Assembly: GCA_946486375.1 (NCBI GenBank)
Contig: CAMLTW010000002.1
Coordinates: forward strand, 372,001 to 436,000
Direction: 5' to 3'
Length of the DNA: 64,000 nt
Origin: an uncultured Rikenellaceae bacterium
GTDB lineage: Bacteria; Bacteroidota; Bacteroidia; Bacteroidales; Rikenellaceae
Shown: positions 7,881 to 16,200 of the stretch, piece after piece
Numbering within the stretch: the stretch's first letter is position 1
Layout of the letters: every line of letters starts with the position of its first letter
Translations under genes and position numbers: made by a program
The notes under the pieces: model-generated
What the model saw: the letters and a program-made list of their open reading frames with translations, nothing else
Told to the model about the DNA's origin: nothing
Database searches by the model: none

Positions 7881-8102
7881 TTACGAAATTCGCGTAATTG
7901 TGATTGTTTCCTTTTCCCCTTTGGAGGAAAGGCTCCATACTCCCAAACCCTTCTTTTTTAAATAGCTTGCAGAACGCCGAATTTTAGTCTCCAGCGCCGC
8001 AGAATTGGGAATCGTCTCTACCTGTCCTTGCTTAAATGATAATAGGTAGGCCCGAAAATCAGGTCTTTCGGGAAATTGATGGGCGTAATTAGTTTTTTCC
8101 AT
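7881..8102 (-). CDS. First gene of the early operon, 73 aa, possible DNA-binding protein
   Basis: Not assigned to a family. Its basic segment LETKIRRSASYLKKKG with a beta-rich end (VWSLSSKGEKETITITRI) resembles the wing of a small winged-helix protein. It is divergent from the repressor across the operator region, the position of Cro or an activator, but homology is not demonstrated. Confidence 0.62.
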   Translation of the reverse strand: MEKTNYAHQFPERPDFRAYLLSFKQGQVETIPNSAALETKIRRSASYLKKKGLGVWSLSSKGEKETITITRIS

Positions 8103-8227
8103 AGTTTTTTATTACTCTTGTTATTACAATCGTAATTACATTTGCAATTACAAAAGCAAATATTACACAAATTTGTGAAGTAACAAAATAAATTTGTGAA
8201 GTTTTTTTAGATAAATTCAATCCTCGC
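8103..8227. promoter_or_regulatory. Divergent operator/promoter region between repressor and early operon
   Basis: AT-rich 125-bp region. AAATTTGTGAAGT occurs twice (8169-8181 and 8190-8202), 21 bp apart, that is two helical turns. The first overlaps the 12-bp palindrome CACAAATTTGTG at 8166-8177. TAAATTTG at 8189-8196 fits the Bacteroides -7 box for the repressor, and the second repeat overlaps it, implying autoregulation. A second set of ATTACA words (8120-8150), including ATTAC-AATC-GTAAT, probably serves the early operon. No canonical minus-strand promoter box was found. Confidence 0.68.
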
Positions 8228-8647
8228 ATGGAGACTTCTATAAATCAAAGGATTGCCGAAATAATAAATCAGGAGGAAAAAGGTAATAGAACCCAATTTG
8301 CAGATAGGGTAGGACGAAAGTTGAACCAAATTTCTAACTGGACAAATGAAGGGGCAAGTATTGGATTGGAGGTAGTTAAATCCATTTTATTGGCTTATCC
8401 TCGTGTAAACGCAAACTGGTTGATTTTAGGGAAAGGAGAAATGTGTAGTACACAAATTTATGAACCAGTAGAACCTAAAAATCCGGTTTCGCAGTTTGTC
8501 GATCACGATGAAAATATTACTTGTTCCCGTGATGCCTGGAATATAATTGTTGATTTAAAAGACATAATATATTCTCAGCAACGAACCGCAGAATCTCAAC
8601 AAAAAACGATAGAAAAGCTCCTTGACCAAAAAGAAAGAAGCATCTAA
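8228..8647 (+). CDS. CI-like phage repressor, 139 aa
   Basis: N-terminal helix-turn-helix (about residues 5-60): RTQFADRVGRKLNQISNWTNEGASIG, given as RTQFADRVGRKLNQ and ISNWTNEG, followed by the PRVNANWLILGKGEM motif found in Bacteroidetes phage repressors. A C-terminal coiled-coil tail (about 105-139) likely mediates oligomerisation. There is no S24 autocleavage domain (no AxG or Ser/Lys dyad), so induction cannot be by RecA-stimulated self-cleavage. It is one of only two phage genes on the + strand and faces the early operon. Confidence 0.85.
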   Translation: METSINQRIAEIINQEEKGNRTQFADRVGRKLNQISNWTNEGASIGLEVVKSILLAYPRVNANWLILGKGEMCSTQIYEPVEPKNPVSQFVDHDENITCSRDAWNIIVDLKDIIYSQQRTAESQQKTIEKLLDQKERSI

Positions 8648-8659
8648 CTATCTGTCTTC

Positions 8660-8884
8660 CTATTTTTGTAATTCGTTCAGCAAGGATAATATTTTAGTGA
8701 GGATTAATATGTTATCCAATACGTCTTGAGGATCATTAATCCCATCTCCAGAAGTCCCAAACTCTGCAAAATGTCTAATGATATCTTGTAATCCATCTTT
8801 TAAATATTTGATGCCTGCGTTGTCGTTCTCTTGTAATTTCGTAATCGTGTTTTTTGCCACAAGTGTTAGAATAGTTTCTTCCAT
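8660..8884 (-). CDS. Small phage protein between repressor and integrase, 74 aa
   Basis: Not recognised. Acidic, mostly helical, with a hydrophobic C-terminus (ILILTKILSLLNELQK). It converges on the repressor, 13 nt from its stop, and lies downstream of the integrase on the same strand, so it may be co-transcribed with it. An antirepressor or lysogeny-maintenance role is only positional guesswork. Confidence 0.6.
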   Translation of the reverse strand: MEETILTLVAKNTITKLQENDNAGIKYLKDGLQDIIRHFAEFGTSGDGINDPQDVLDNILILTKILSLLNELQK

Positions 8885-9044
8885 AACTTTATAAGTTTAA
8901 GTGGATTAGTAATAGGATAAATTTAATGTATCTTCAATAGTTAAGGATACTAAAAATAGCACATTATATGCAATATATAGGCAATAATTTTTAAATTAAA
9001 TATTAGTGTGTAACGGTGAGGGCAATTTTATTATGAAGGGGTTG

Positions 9045-10268
9045 CTACTTTTTTTGTCCTAAATCTTTATTTATTAAGTCAATAACCTTTCGCATAGCTT
9101 TGTCCACTTTCTCTTGGTCAAAATCAATATAAATATCAGTTACTGTTTCTTCTCCATGTCCCAAAAGGTGGGAAATCGTATCTTTGGGAATGTTGAGCTT
9201 ATTCGCAGCCAGAGTAGCAACCGAATGTCGTGCGTAATAGCTCGACAAACAGGGGCACCCTACGGTCTTTAGTTTCCCGATTTTTTTCAATTCTTTCAAA
9301 AAACGTTTAGTAAAATTTCGATAATCTTTGTAATGTTCTCCCCATACCAATAGGATTTTATCCCCGTGATAACGGTTAATAATCTCCCTCGCTTCTGGTT
9401 CTACTTTGATAGAATAATAACGAGCTGTTTTTGCTCGATGAAAGTGAATCCTTCCATCCGTTATTTCAGTTAGATTCAAGAGGTCTATAATATTTATACC
9501 GGCCAAGTAAAAAATTAACATAAAGGTATCCGCATACGGTTTTAGCTTCGGATCCGTAACATCACGGATACCTCTCAACTGCTGAACGGTCAAAGAACGC
9601 TTAGGCGTCTTTTGAGTTCGAATGATATATTTCCCTTTACCGAAAGGGTATAATTTGGGGTCTATGATCTTATCACGGATAGCCGCGTTAAATATGGCTC
9701 GTATATTCCGAAAATGTATAGAACGCGCATTTAACGCAGGGGTATCGGGAACCATAAATTCATCGAAGTTTTGCAACCAAGTAGGCGTTACTTCGTGAAA
9801 CTCTATATTCTCTCCTTTAAATGCCTTCAGTTTATTTAGCGTCGAAAGATAAATTTCTTGAGTACGATTTTTTTTACCCAGCGATATAAAACGTTTTGCA
9901 TAGGCAATGAAAGATGGAGGCAAAATTTCCGATAGGGCCGACTCGGTTCCTCCTTCGGGGGGAATACGCTCAGGAACAGATTCGATATATTTTTTAAGCC
10001 CCTTAGCCGTAAAATCGTATATTCTTCGTGCTTCGGTCAGTTGAATGATGATTTTGTCAATACGAAGTTTCTCCTTTAAGATTAGGGTATTATAATAATT
10101 TTTTAGTTTATGATCTACTACTTCGTTCTCCTGCCATTGTTTTGAAGAAAGATAGATACCCAGGGAAAAATGGACCGACTGCCGATTATGAGTCAACTGT
10201 ATTTTCAACGGATATTTTCCATCTTGCCTGACATAACGCATGTCCAACAGAAACTTCGTCGTAGCCAT
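9045..10268 (-). CDS. int: Tyrosine recombinase (phage integrase), 407 aa
   Basis: Catalyses integration and excision at tRNA-Pro. Domains: arm-binding N-terminus (about 1-100), SAM-like core-binding domain (about 115-215), catalytic domain (about 225-400). Active-site residues visible: R347 (in SYYARHS), H371 in LLGH and the nucleophile Y380. The first catalytic arginine is replaced by N259 in LAGINIIDLL; CTnDOT IntDOT is a known Bacteroides recombinase that also lacks this arginine. The start is the ATG beginning MATTKFLL; upstream codons run through the arm repeats. The gene is visibly richer in A+T than the late genes. Confidence 0.93.
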   Translation of the reverse strand: MATTKFLLDMRYVRQDGKYPLKIQLTHNRQSVHFSLGIYLSSKQWQENEVVDHKLKNYYNTLILKEKLRIDKIIIQLTEARRIYDFTAKGLKKYIESVPERIPPEGGTESALSEILPPSFIAYAKRFISLGKKNRTQEIYLSTLNKLKAFKGENIEFHEVTPTWLQNFDEFMVPDTPALNARSIHFRNIRAIFNAAIRDKIIDPKLYPFGKGKYIIRTQKTPKRSLTVQQLRGIRDVTDPKLKPYADTFMLIFYLAGINIIDLLNLTEITDGRIHFHRAKTARYYSIKVEPEAREIINRYHGDKILLVWGEHYKDYRNFTKRFLKELKKIGKLKTVGCPCLSSYYARHSVATLAANKLNIPKDTISHLLGHGEETVTDIYIDFDQEKVDKAMRKVIDLINKDLGQKK

Positions 10269-10281
10269 AAACCGTCCTCGT

Positions 10282-10303
10282 TTTTTGCAAACTTTTTGCA
10301 AAC
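10282..10303. promoter_or_regulatory. Candidate integrase arm-type sites (P arm)
   Basis: Two perfect head-to-tail copies of TTTTTGCAAAC (10282-10292, 10293-10303) lie just upstream of the integrase start, about 130 bp from the core. The same word recurs on the other side of the core at 10601-10611. Short direct repeats flanking the core are the usual binding sites for the integrase N-terminal domain. Confidence 0.6.
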
Positions 10304-10380
10304 AATTTACTACAAATACGGTAAAATTCGGTAGAAAACGGTATTTTCCGCACGGAACCCCGTCCCCTAATACGACGAAA

Positions 10381-10426
10381 AAAAGCCTTGATAATCAAGG
10401 TTAAATTCTTGATTATCAAGGCTTTT
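10381..10426 (-). terminator. 19-bp perfect hairpin next to the att core
   Basis: The arms 10381-10399 and 10408-10426 are perfectly complementary with an 8-nt loop, and on the minus strand the stem ends in CTTTTTTT. At the chromosomal copy (46231-46276) it follows the tRNA gene immediately and would be its terminator, supplied by the phage. It also works for + strand transcripts. Confidence 0.75.
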
Positions 10427-10432
10427 AAAGTG

Positions 10433-10474
10433 TCGGGGTGACTGGATTCGAACCAGCGACCACACGCCCCCCAG
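10433..10474. other. Phage-phage junction attachment site (attP-like)
   Basis: 42 bp identical to the 3' end of tRNA-Pro, from the discriminator base to the anticodon loop. Unlike the copy at 46283 it is followed by phage DNA (GAGTGTGAAAATACTC), so it has phage sequence on both sides, as in free attP or a tandem-prophage junction. The real crossover lies within these 42 bp. Confidence 0.85.
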
Positions 10475-10590
10475 GAGTGTGAAAATACTCCGTAAGTTAT
10501 TTTAATTTCGATTCTTATTATTTTGATTCTCTGTAAATTGCAACTATATACTTGAAGCCGCGCCTACCCCACCGGTTATTAAATTTCGGG

Positions 10591-10611
10591 GTTTGCAATT
10601 TTTTTGCAAAC
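10591..10611. promoter_or_regulatory. Candidate integrase arm-type sites (P' arm)
   Basis: GTTTGCAA (10591-10598) and TTTTTGCAAAC (10601-10611) form an inverted pair of the word that is repeated on the integrase side. They lie about 120 bp beyond the core. Together with the P arm they give a two-armed attP layout. Confidence 0.55.
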
Positions 10612-10630
10612 ATTAAAAAATTGTCCAGAT

Positions 10631-10663
10631 AAATAAAAACCGCCTCCATTTTCGGGAGGCGGT
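10631..10663 (-). terminator. Terminator of the phage late/lysis transcript
   Basis: ACCGCCTCC (10639-10647) pairs with GGAGGCGGT (10655-10663); on the minus strand the stem is followed by TTTTTATTT. It lies directly after the last lysis gene. The rest of 10475-10672 holds no gene. Confidence 0.88.
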
Positions 10664-10672
10664 CGGGGGATG

Positions 10673-11281
10673 TTACCGTTTTTTCCTTTTCTTTTTCAGC
10701 TCGATGTACCGGGCGTATTCCAGGCTGGTATGGGGATTCTTGCTGACGGCTTCCAGGCGGACGGCCTTGGTGCCCCAGCGAAAGAACAGAAAGCGGCGCG
10801 GGATGCGGTGAACGACCGTGACCAGGGTGTCGTAGGAGACGATCCGGCCCGAGAAACGCCCGCTGTCGATGCAGCCGTCCAGTTCCAGGTAAGGGTTTCT
10901 GAAATGAAGGCAGGGAAGGGTGTCGGGGCCGGTCCGGTCCCGGTATACCAGGCTGTCGCGCACCACGGTGCGGACCTCGTACCGGGTCCGGGTCCCCATG
11001 TCGGTCACGGATTCCAGCCGCCGGAGCTTTACGTTCAGCGCCTCGATGGTCCCGAGCAGGTCCGCCTGGTAGCTCTCCATCTCCTTTTTTGTCAGGGTCA
11101 GCCTTTCCACGGAGGCCGCCGAAAGGCTGTCGCGGGTGCGGTACAGGCGCACGTCCTCCAAAAGGGCGCGTTGGTTGTGCGAAAGCCGGCGGGCTTCCTG
11201 CCGCTGTCCCCTCCAGGCTCCCCACAGCAGGGCCACGGCCAGGGCCAGCAGGCCGATCAGCAGGAACAGGTATTTTTTCAT
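10673..11281 (-). CDS. Rz-like spanin candidate, 202 aa
   Basis: Starts MKKYLFLLIGLLALAVALLW: a single N-terminal membrane anchor, followed by a coiled coil (about 22-85: EARRLSHNQRALLEDVRLYR onward), then a beta-rich domain and a very basic C-terminus (ELKKKRKKR). Its ATG overlaps the endolysin TGA (ATGA). A small anchored coiled-coil protein last in a holin-endolysin cassette is the place of the inner-membrane spanin that opens the outer membrane in Gram-negative lysis. No outer-membrane partner with a lipobox is nested in it. Family homology to Rz is not shown. Confidence 0.72.
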   Translation of the reverse strand: MKKYLFLLIGLLALAVALLWGAWRGQRQEARRLSHNQRALLEDVRLYRTRDSLSAASVERLTLTKKEMESYQADLLGTIEALNVKLRRLESVTDMGTRTRYEVRTVVRDSLVYRDRTGPDTLPCLHFRNPYLELDGCIDSGRFSGRIVSYDTLVTVVHRIPRRFLFFRWGTKAVRLEAVSKNPHTSLEYARYIELKKKRKKR

Positions 11282-11796
11282 GCTCGGAATTTTAAATCGT
11301 TGATGCGGTTGACCCACCCCCGGCGGAAACGCCCGTTGGCGGGGCGGCTGCGGCAAATGTCGTCGATATACTGCAGGCGGGCGGTCCGGATGCGGTCGAA
11401 GATTCCGGCCGGCTCGCAGGCGTTGAGCGCCGAGAGGGTTTCGGGTCCGACTATCCCGTCCTGGGCCACGCCCAGGATACGCTGGGGTATTTTGATGCCC
11501 CAGACGCCGGAGGCCCACACCCAGTCCACCAGGATGTCGGCCACCGACTGGGAACGGATGGCGTCGCCCTTCCAGCGGTCCCAGTAAAGCGTTTTGAAAA
11601 TCTCCATCCATTCGTTCAGGTCCATACTTTGCAAATCTTCCACGGTAGGAGCCGGCAGCCCTTTTCGCTTACGGTATTCGGTAAAGGTGCCTATGGTGAC
11701 GCCTTTCATCGTCGCCCCGCCTGCGTCCTGGGGGTCGTTCACAAAACCGCCTTCCCATTTGAGGATGAAGGGGGCCAGCATTCTGAAATCAGCCAT
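11278..11796 (-). CDS. Endolysin, glycoside hydrolase family 108 with peptidoglycan-binding domain
   Basis: 172 aa muramidase. KWEGGFVNDPQDAGGATMKGVT near the N-terminus (given as EGGFVNDPQDAGG and ATMKGVT) is the GH108 signature, with the predicted catalytic acid E15. The C-terminal part, VAQDGIVGPETLSALN, is the type-3 peptidoglycan-binding repeat. No signal peptide, so export depends on the holin just upstream, with which it overlaps by 8 bp. Confidence 0.93.
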   Translation of the reverse strand: MADFRMLAPFILKWEGGFVNDPQDAGGATMKGVTIGTFTEYRKRKGLPAPTVEDLQSMDLNEWMEIFKTLYWDRWKGDAIRSQSVADILVDWVWASGVWGIKIPQRILGVAQDGIVGPETLSALNACEPAGIFDRIRTARLQYIDDICRSRPANGRFRRGWVNRINDLKFRA

Positions 11797-12253
11797 TGTT
11801 TTTTTCCTCCTTTTCTTGTTCTTGGTTTACAAATTCTGCCAGGAAAGGGATTTTCCGGACGAACTCCATACTGACGAAATAGTAGATGAAAGACAATCCC
11901 CGACTGGCAGGAAACAGCCGCCGAAGATTTTTCAAAATGTTGACCGCGTAGAAATAAATAAACGCATAGGTTACGGTCGTGACGCATTGTAAAGCTCCGC
12001 CGGGATTTCCCATCTTTTCCCCCACGGTATAGGTGCTTGCCAGGATCAGGAAAAATACAGCGGTTTCCTTCATACAGTTGAACGCTTTACGGAAGCTGAA
12101 TACCTCCTTGTTGACCGTGATTCCGGCCACCAGGCCAAAAAGCAGGTTTAGCAGGAACAGATAGAACAGACTGAACAAAACGTTTGTGATGGGGTGAAAA
12201 TAGGCGATCATGGCCGAAAGCGTACCTACGATCAGGGTGCGGATGTTATCCAT
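11789..12253 (-). CDS. Phage holin, holin-4/TcdE-like family
   Basis: 154 aa with three to four membrane segments (about 5-40, 65-85, 90-112) and a charged C-terminal tail (EQEKEEKNNG). Length, topology and position directly before the endolysin match the Bacteroidetes phage holin family. It forms the inner-membrane lesion that times lysis. Confidence 0.85.
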   Translation of the reverse strand: MDNIRTLIVGTLSAMIAYFHPITNVLFSLFYLFLLNLLFGLVAGITVNKEVFSFRKAFNCMKETAVFFLILASTYTVGEKMGNPGGALQCVTTVTYAFIYFYAVNILKNLRRLFPASRGLSFIYYFVSMEFVRKIPFLAEFVNQEQEKEEKNNG

Positions 12254-12260
12254 TTTTTCA

Positions 12261-12569
12261 TTATTTGAGGGTTTGGGAATTAATCGGGATTTCCTTTTCG
12301 CCCACGGAGGCCGTAACCGTCTCGTAAGCGGTCAGCAGGGCCGACGTTACTTTCAAGACGTCCGCTCCTTTGGGAAAAGTAAGTTGGAGGCGCGTACAGT
12401 CCGAGCGTAAATTTCCGCAGTGAGTTTTGGGGTCGTTCGATGTGAAGGCGTCCAAATTGACCGAGGTAATCAACTGGCTGCCGTCGATCTGGTACGCCCC
12501 TTCCAGGACAAAACCGTCTTGTTCATCCCGGATAACGTACGTTGCATTTTGCAAATTTGTGTTCATCAT
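12261..12569 (-). CDS. Small phage protein before the lysis genes, 102 aa
   Basis: Not recognised. Beta-rich, soluble, two cysteines (HCGNLRSDC). It is the first gene of the lysis transcript, 7 nt before the holin, and is separated from the fibre gene by the oppositely oriented lipoprotein gene, so the lysis cassette may have its own promoter in 12570-12649. Confidence 0.65.
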   Translation of the reverse strand: MMNTNLQNATYVIRDEQDGFVLEGAYQIDGSQLITSVNLDAFTSNDPKTHCGNLRSDCTRLQLTFPKGADVLKVTSALLTAYETVTASVGEKEIPINSQTLK

Positions 12570-12612
12570 TGTAATTTTTAAAAGGTTAGTACAATCGATT
12601 ATTTTAAATTAT

Positions 12613-12620
12613 TACCTTTG
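12613..12620 (+). promoter_or_regulatory. Bacteroides -7 box for the lipoprotein gene
   Basis: TACCTTTG matches TAnnTTTG and lies 30 nt before the ATG. No good TTTG lies 19-21 nt upstream, so the promoter may be weak or need an activator. Confidence 0.55.
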
Positions 12621-12649
12621 CCTTATATGAAACCCAATCTACATGCGCT

Positions 12650-13228
12650 ATGAAAAAAGTTATACTGTTAGGAATTATTACAATGCTTCTGCTGGCCTGC
12701 TCGAAGAATGACGACAAGGGGCGGACCCTTGACCCGAACGCGAAACTGGCCCTGAACGGCGCTCCCACCCCCAAAGCGGAAACCAACCCCGAACATTTGT
12801 CGGTGCGTGAAATCGTGGAACAAGCGGCGGCTATTAATTTCATCAGCGACCAATACGGGGAAACCGGCCGGGGATTCGCCGACGCCCAGCGCGATCTGGA
12901 AAATAACCGGCTTTTGATGTACGGTTCGGATATTATCGAACCCCACGAAGGGATGATGAATCTGACTTTTATAGGGGCACACGACAATGTTATCATACGA
13001 CAAACCTATTTCCCCGGACAAACGGACCCCGTGGGACGCCCTTTGCGGGTGATCGATACGATTGCTTACCTTCCCAATGCAGAGTTTAGAGCTGCCCACG
13101 ATGCCGTGGTAAAGGCCTACAATGCGGGAAATTTTGAGGAAGTATACCGGCTTTTTCAACAGGCCTATACCTTCTACCCCATCACGGGGGCCGAATGGCG
13201 GGCTTTGAAAGCCCTGGGGAAGCAATAA
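12650..13228 (+). CDS. Phage-encoded lipoprotein, candidate lysogenic-conversion gene
   Basis: 192 aa. Lipoprotein signal peptide MKKVILLGIITMLLLAC with lipidation at C17, followed by SKNDD, an acidic +2 to +6 stretch like the Bacteroidetes surface-export signal. The mature part is a mixed alpha/beta domain of no family I recognise. It lies opposite to every surrounding late gene and has its own -7 box, so it can be made in the lysogen. Similar isolated lipoprotein genes in prophages often block superinfection or modify the surface; here that is inference. Stray transcription into the fibre gene (11 nt away, convergent) is possible. Confidence 0.82.
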   Translation: MKKVILLGIITMLLLACSKNDDKGRTLDPNAKLALNGAPTPKAETNPEHLSVREIVEQAAAINFISDQYGETGRGFADAQRDLENNRLLMYGSDIIEPHEGMMNLTFIGAHDNVIIRQTYFPGQTDPVGRPLRVIDTIAYLPNAEFRAAHDAVVKAYNAGNFEEVYRLFQQAYTFYPITGAEWRALKALGKQ

Positions 13229-13239
13229 TACGGCTGGTG

Positions 13240-16200
13240 TCATGCCCTATCTCCTATTAGGGTTAATGCAAAACCGTAGTCCGTGGATGTATTGTTTTGG
13301 CCCATATCGTACATGCCAACCACTATATAATTTGCAGTACGTTCTAAAATAACAGGGGCGATTCGGTGCCAGTTCGGACGCGAAGGGTTGTGAACGGGGG
13401 TGACAAAGGCATGGTACCGGGTATGTCCTAACTGGTGGCCGATCCAGTATTGACCGGCGGCCGTTTTTCTTACGTCCGGAGTGGTAAGATTTAAATACCC
13501 TTCCCACGTATCCACCACGCTCCCGTCAGGTTGCACCTGGGCTGAAACCAACACACCGGGCATGTAAACTCCGCTGCCGGCCCTTACATGGAAATTCCCG
13601 TTGACTTCCACATGACCGTCAAACGCAGCAGCTCGATTGAATCGATTGCCCAGAGGTGATGCGCTATATAAGAGCGCATTTCGCACGCCGGCAAGTGTAC
13701 TTATCGATGCATTGGGACGTATTGCAAACATGTCGCCGTCGGCATTTGAGTACTCCATCCGGTCCGGATAATAGATGTTTCCTATGTCCAATGAGCCGAA
13801 GAAAAATCCCCCGATCTGGGCCTGTCCATACCGAGCAATCGTAATATTGTCAAAGAACCCTTCCGCGGATTTGAGGGATTCGGTGTCGATATGGCGGGCT
13901 GAAATTTTCCCGTTGTTGAAAAGGGCCGCCACGTTCCCGGCATTGTCCTGAATCATGGTGTTACCGGTCAGGGTGATTCGGTTGGCGTCGATGTCGATTC
14001 CGGTAGCCCGGAGCCGGGCCGGCAAATCTTCCGGGGCGGCGCTCCAAAGGGTCGGGCGGGAGCCTTCCTCCAGCTTGACTTTGTGCCAGGTAATGGACCG
14101 GTAGCCGGCGGCCCCGGCTACCCCGGCGTAGAGCAGGATTCCGTAAGTGTCGGAGGGCAGGGAGGGTGTTACGAACGTAACCCATTGCCGGGCCGAGGAT
14201 ATGGGAAGATGCACATGGTTGGCGGCGACGCTGTTTTTCAAATCGTACAAGACAATGGAATAGATATCCGTGGCCGTTCCGGAAACGATCTCGGAACGTT
14301 CGACGGAAAACGTATAGGCGGTATTTGAACGAATTACCTCCGTCTGCAGGTCCTTCAGGGATATGTAGGCATACGAGGCGGCAGATTCTCCTATGGTGTA
14401 GGAGTCGCTGTTGCGTAGCAGGTTCCGACCGCCGGTCTGCATACTGTCGACCGCCATGCGGATGCTGTCGGCCGTTTGGGTGATGGTGGAGTACGACGCC
14501 AGGGCGCCCGCCAGGTCCTGCTTGGAGACCCGGGCGGAAATCTGGTCGTCCCGGATTTTGAGTTCCGCGGCCAGCTCGACCTTGGCTACCATGTCCTCCG
14601 GGGCCGCCGTCCATCCTACGGGCGGTTTGTTTCCCCGCAGAATCCCGGCCGCATAGAACCGCCAGGAACCCTTGACAGAGTTGATTCCCATGCCATTCCC
14701 AATAGAATCCCCGCAAGAAAAGGCCGTCCAGTACATAAACCACCCGTTCCCCAAATCGGTCTTATTGCCGGTCAGAGCGGTAAGATGGCTAAATGTATTG
14801 ACCCATCCTCCGAAATTCCAGCCTCCGTCGGCGTCAAGCTCCTTTGCAATCACATAGTAGACCAACGGGGCATTGGCAAGCGACCCGCGCTCGGAAACTT
14901 CATGCAGGGTCATGTACTCCCCGCCGCCGGCCGGCCGGGAATATTCGACCACTTTCCCCATGAACGGATCATCGACAAGGGTCGCGGTTCCTCCGTGCGG
15001 ATGCCATAGGGCGGTGGTATCGTACCGGGAGCCGATCAGGTAGTTACGGGTGCCGGTTTGGGTGGCGTTGATTCTCTCGGTGGCGACCCGTTCCGCCTCG
15101 GCGGCGCTTTCGGCGGCCTGGTCGGCCAGGGAAGGGGACCATTGGTCCGAAGTTTTATTTCCTTCGACCAGTTTATACCAGTTGACCGTTGCCGTCCCGG
15201 CGCGACTGCCTTCATTGGGGGACATAAATGATTGTATCACATAGGTATCCTTACGAGGAACCTCAAAGGTGGCAGACGATACGATGTCTTCTAAAGACCT
15301 AATATCTATTCCTACAGCCCATGACCAGTCCGAAAGGTAGATAATTACATAAAGGAACTTTTCGTCGATTACGGCTTGTTGGTCTACATGCCCGCATACT
15401 TGGAGGGTATAGGTTTTGCCTGCTTCCAAATCGACATAGCGGCCTGCAAAACCATAAGCATTGCTTGTCTCGTTGATTTTGGAATCGTCGATCAGGTTCA
15501 CGTCCCCGATTTGAAGGGTATTTACTTTCTCCGTCGAAATCCGTTCCGCCTCGGTGGCGCTTTCGGCGGCCTGGTCGGCCAGGGAAGGCCCCCATACCGG
15601 CATGGGTTTATTGCCGCGCACAAACCGGGGATTCGTGACGCTTCCGGAGTTCTTGCCATTTCGGTAGAAAGCCAGATAGTAATCCGTATCGACCACGTTT
15701 TCCAGCACGGTGAAGGAGTAGGTACCGGGGCCGCCTTGATGATGGTCTTCGATACCCACCGCTTGGTCCCAGTTCCCGTTCCATAAATAGGCATTCACCC
15801 CGTAGGCGTCTTCGTTATCCGGAACCTGCATATCATCCCAGGAAACGGTGTAGACTTCCCCCGGTTTGGGACGAACGGCCAAAAGGAACATAGCCACGAT
15901 ACCCCCAGGAATGAACGGGATAGTTCCTTTCGTGCCGTTTGCCAGGTTGATGGCGCTGAACTCCAGACTGTCCACCTGGCTTTTGACCGAAAGGTCGATA
16001 GCTCCGCCTGAAACGGTCAGAGCGGTAAGGACTTTTTGCTGGATAGCGTCGCCGGCCTGGTCGATGTACTTGTCCAGGGTCATGCCGTTGGAGAGCCGGA
16101 AATGCCCCGCCAGGTAGCAGTTCAAAGAGTAGAGGCCATAACCTTCCGGGTTCAGCTCCTTGTCCGTGATTCCGGATAGGTTGCCGAAACGGGCCTTTAG

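Larger units (their letters stand above)
1..10474. mobile_element. Right-hand 10.5 kb of a first prophage unit (partial)
   Basis: This stretch holds the early and lysogeny modules of the phage, running from inside the S49 protease gene to the attachment site. It is repeated at 35851-46324 with a constant offset of 35,850 bp, with no differences seen. Identity stops exactly after CCAG at 10474/46324: here the next base begins the following phage unit, there it enters the chromosomal half of tRNA-Pro. The left end is cut by the window edge. Confidence 0.93.

Noticed and set aside
10269-10301. TTG start extension of the integrase
   Set aside because: The extra codons are the arm-site repeats themselves; the ATG at 10268 begins the conserved MATTKFLL.
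10433-10491. Second tRNA gene at the phage-phage junction
   Set aside because: Only the half from anticodon loop to 3' end is present; what follows (GAGTGTGAAAATACTC) forms no D arm or acceptor strand.
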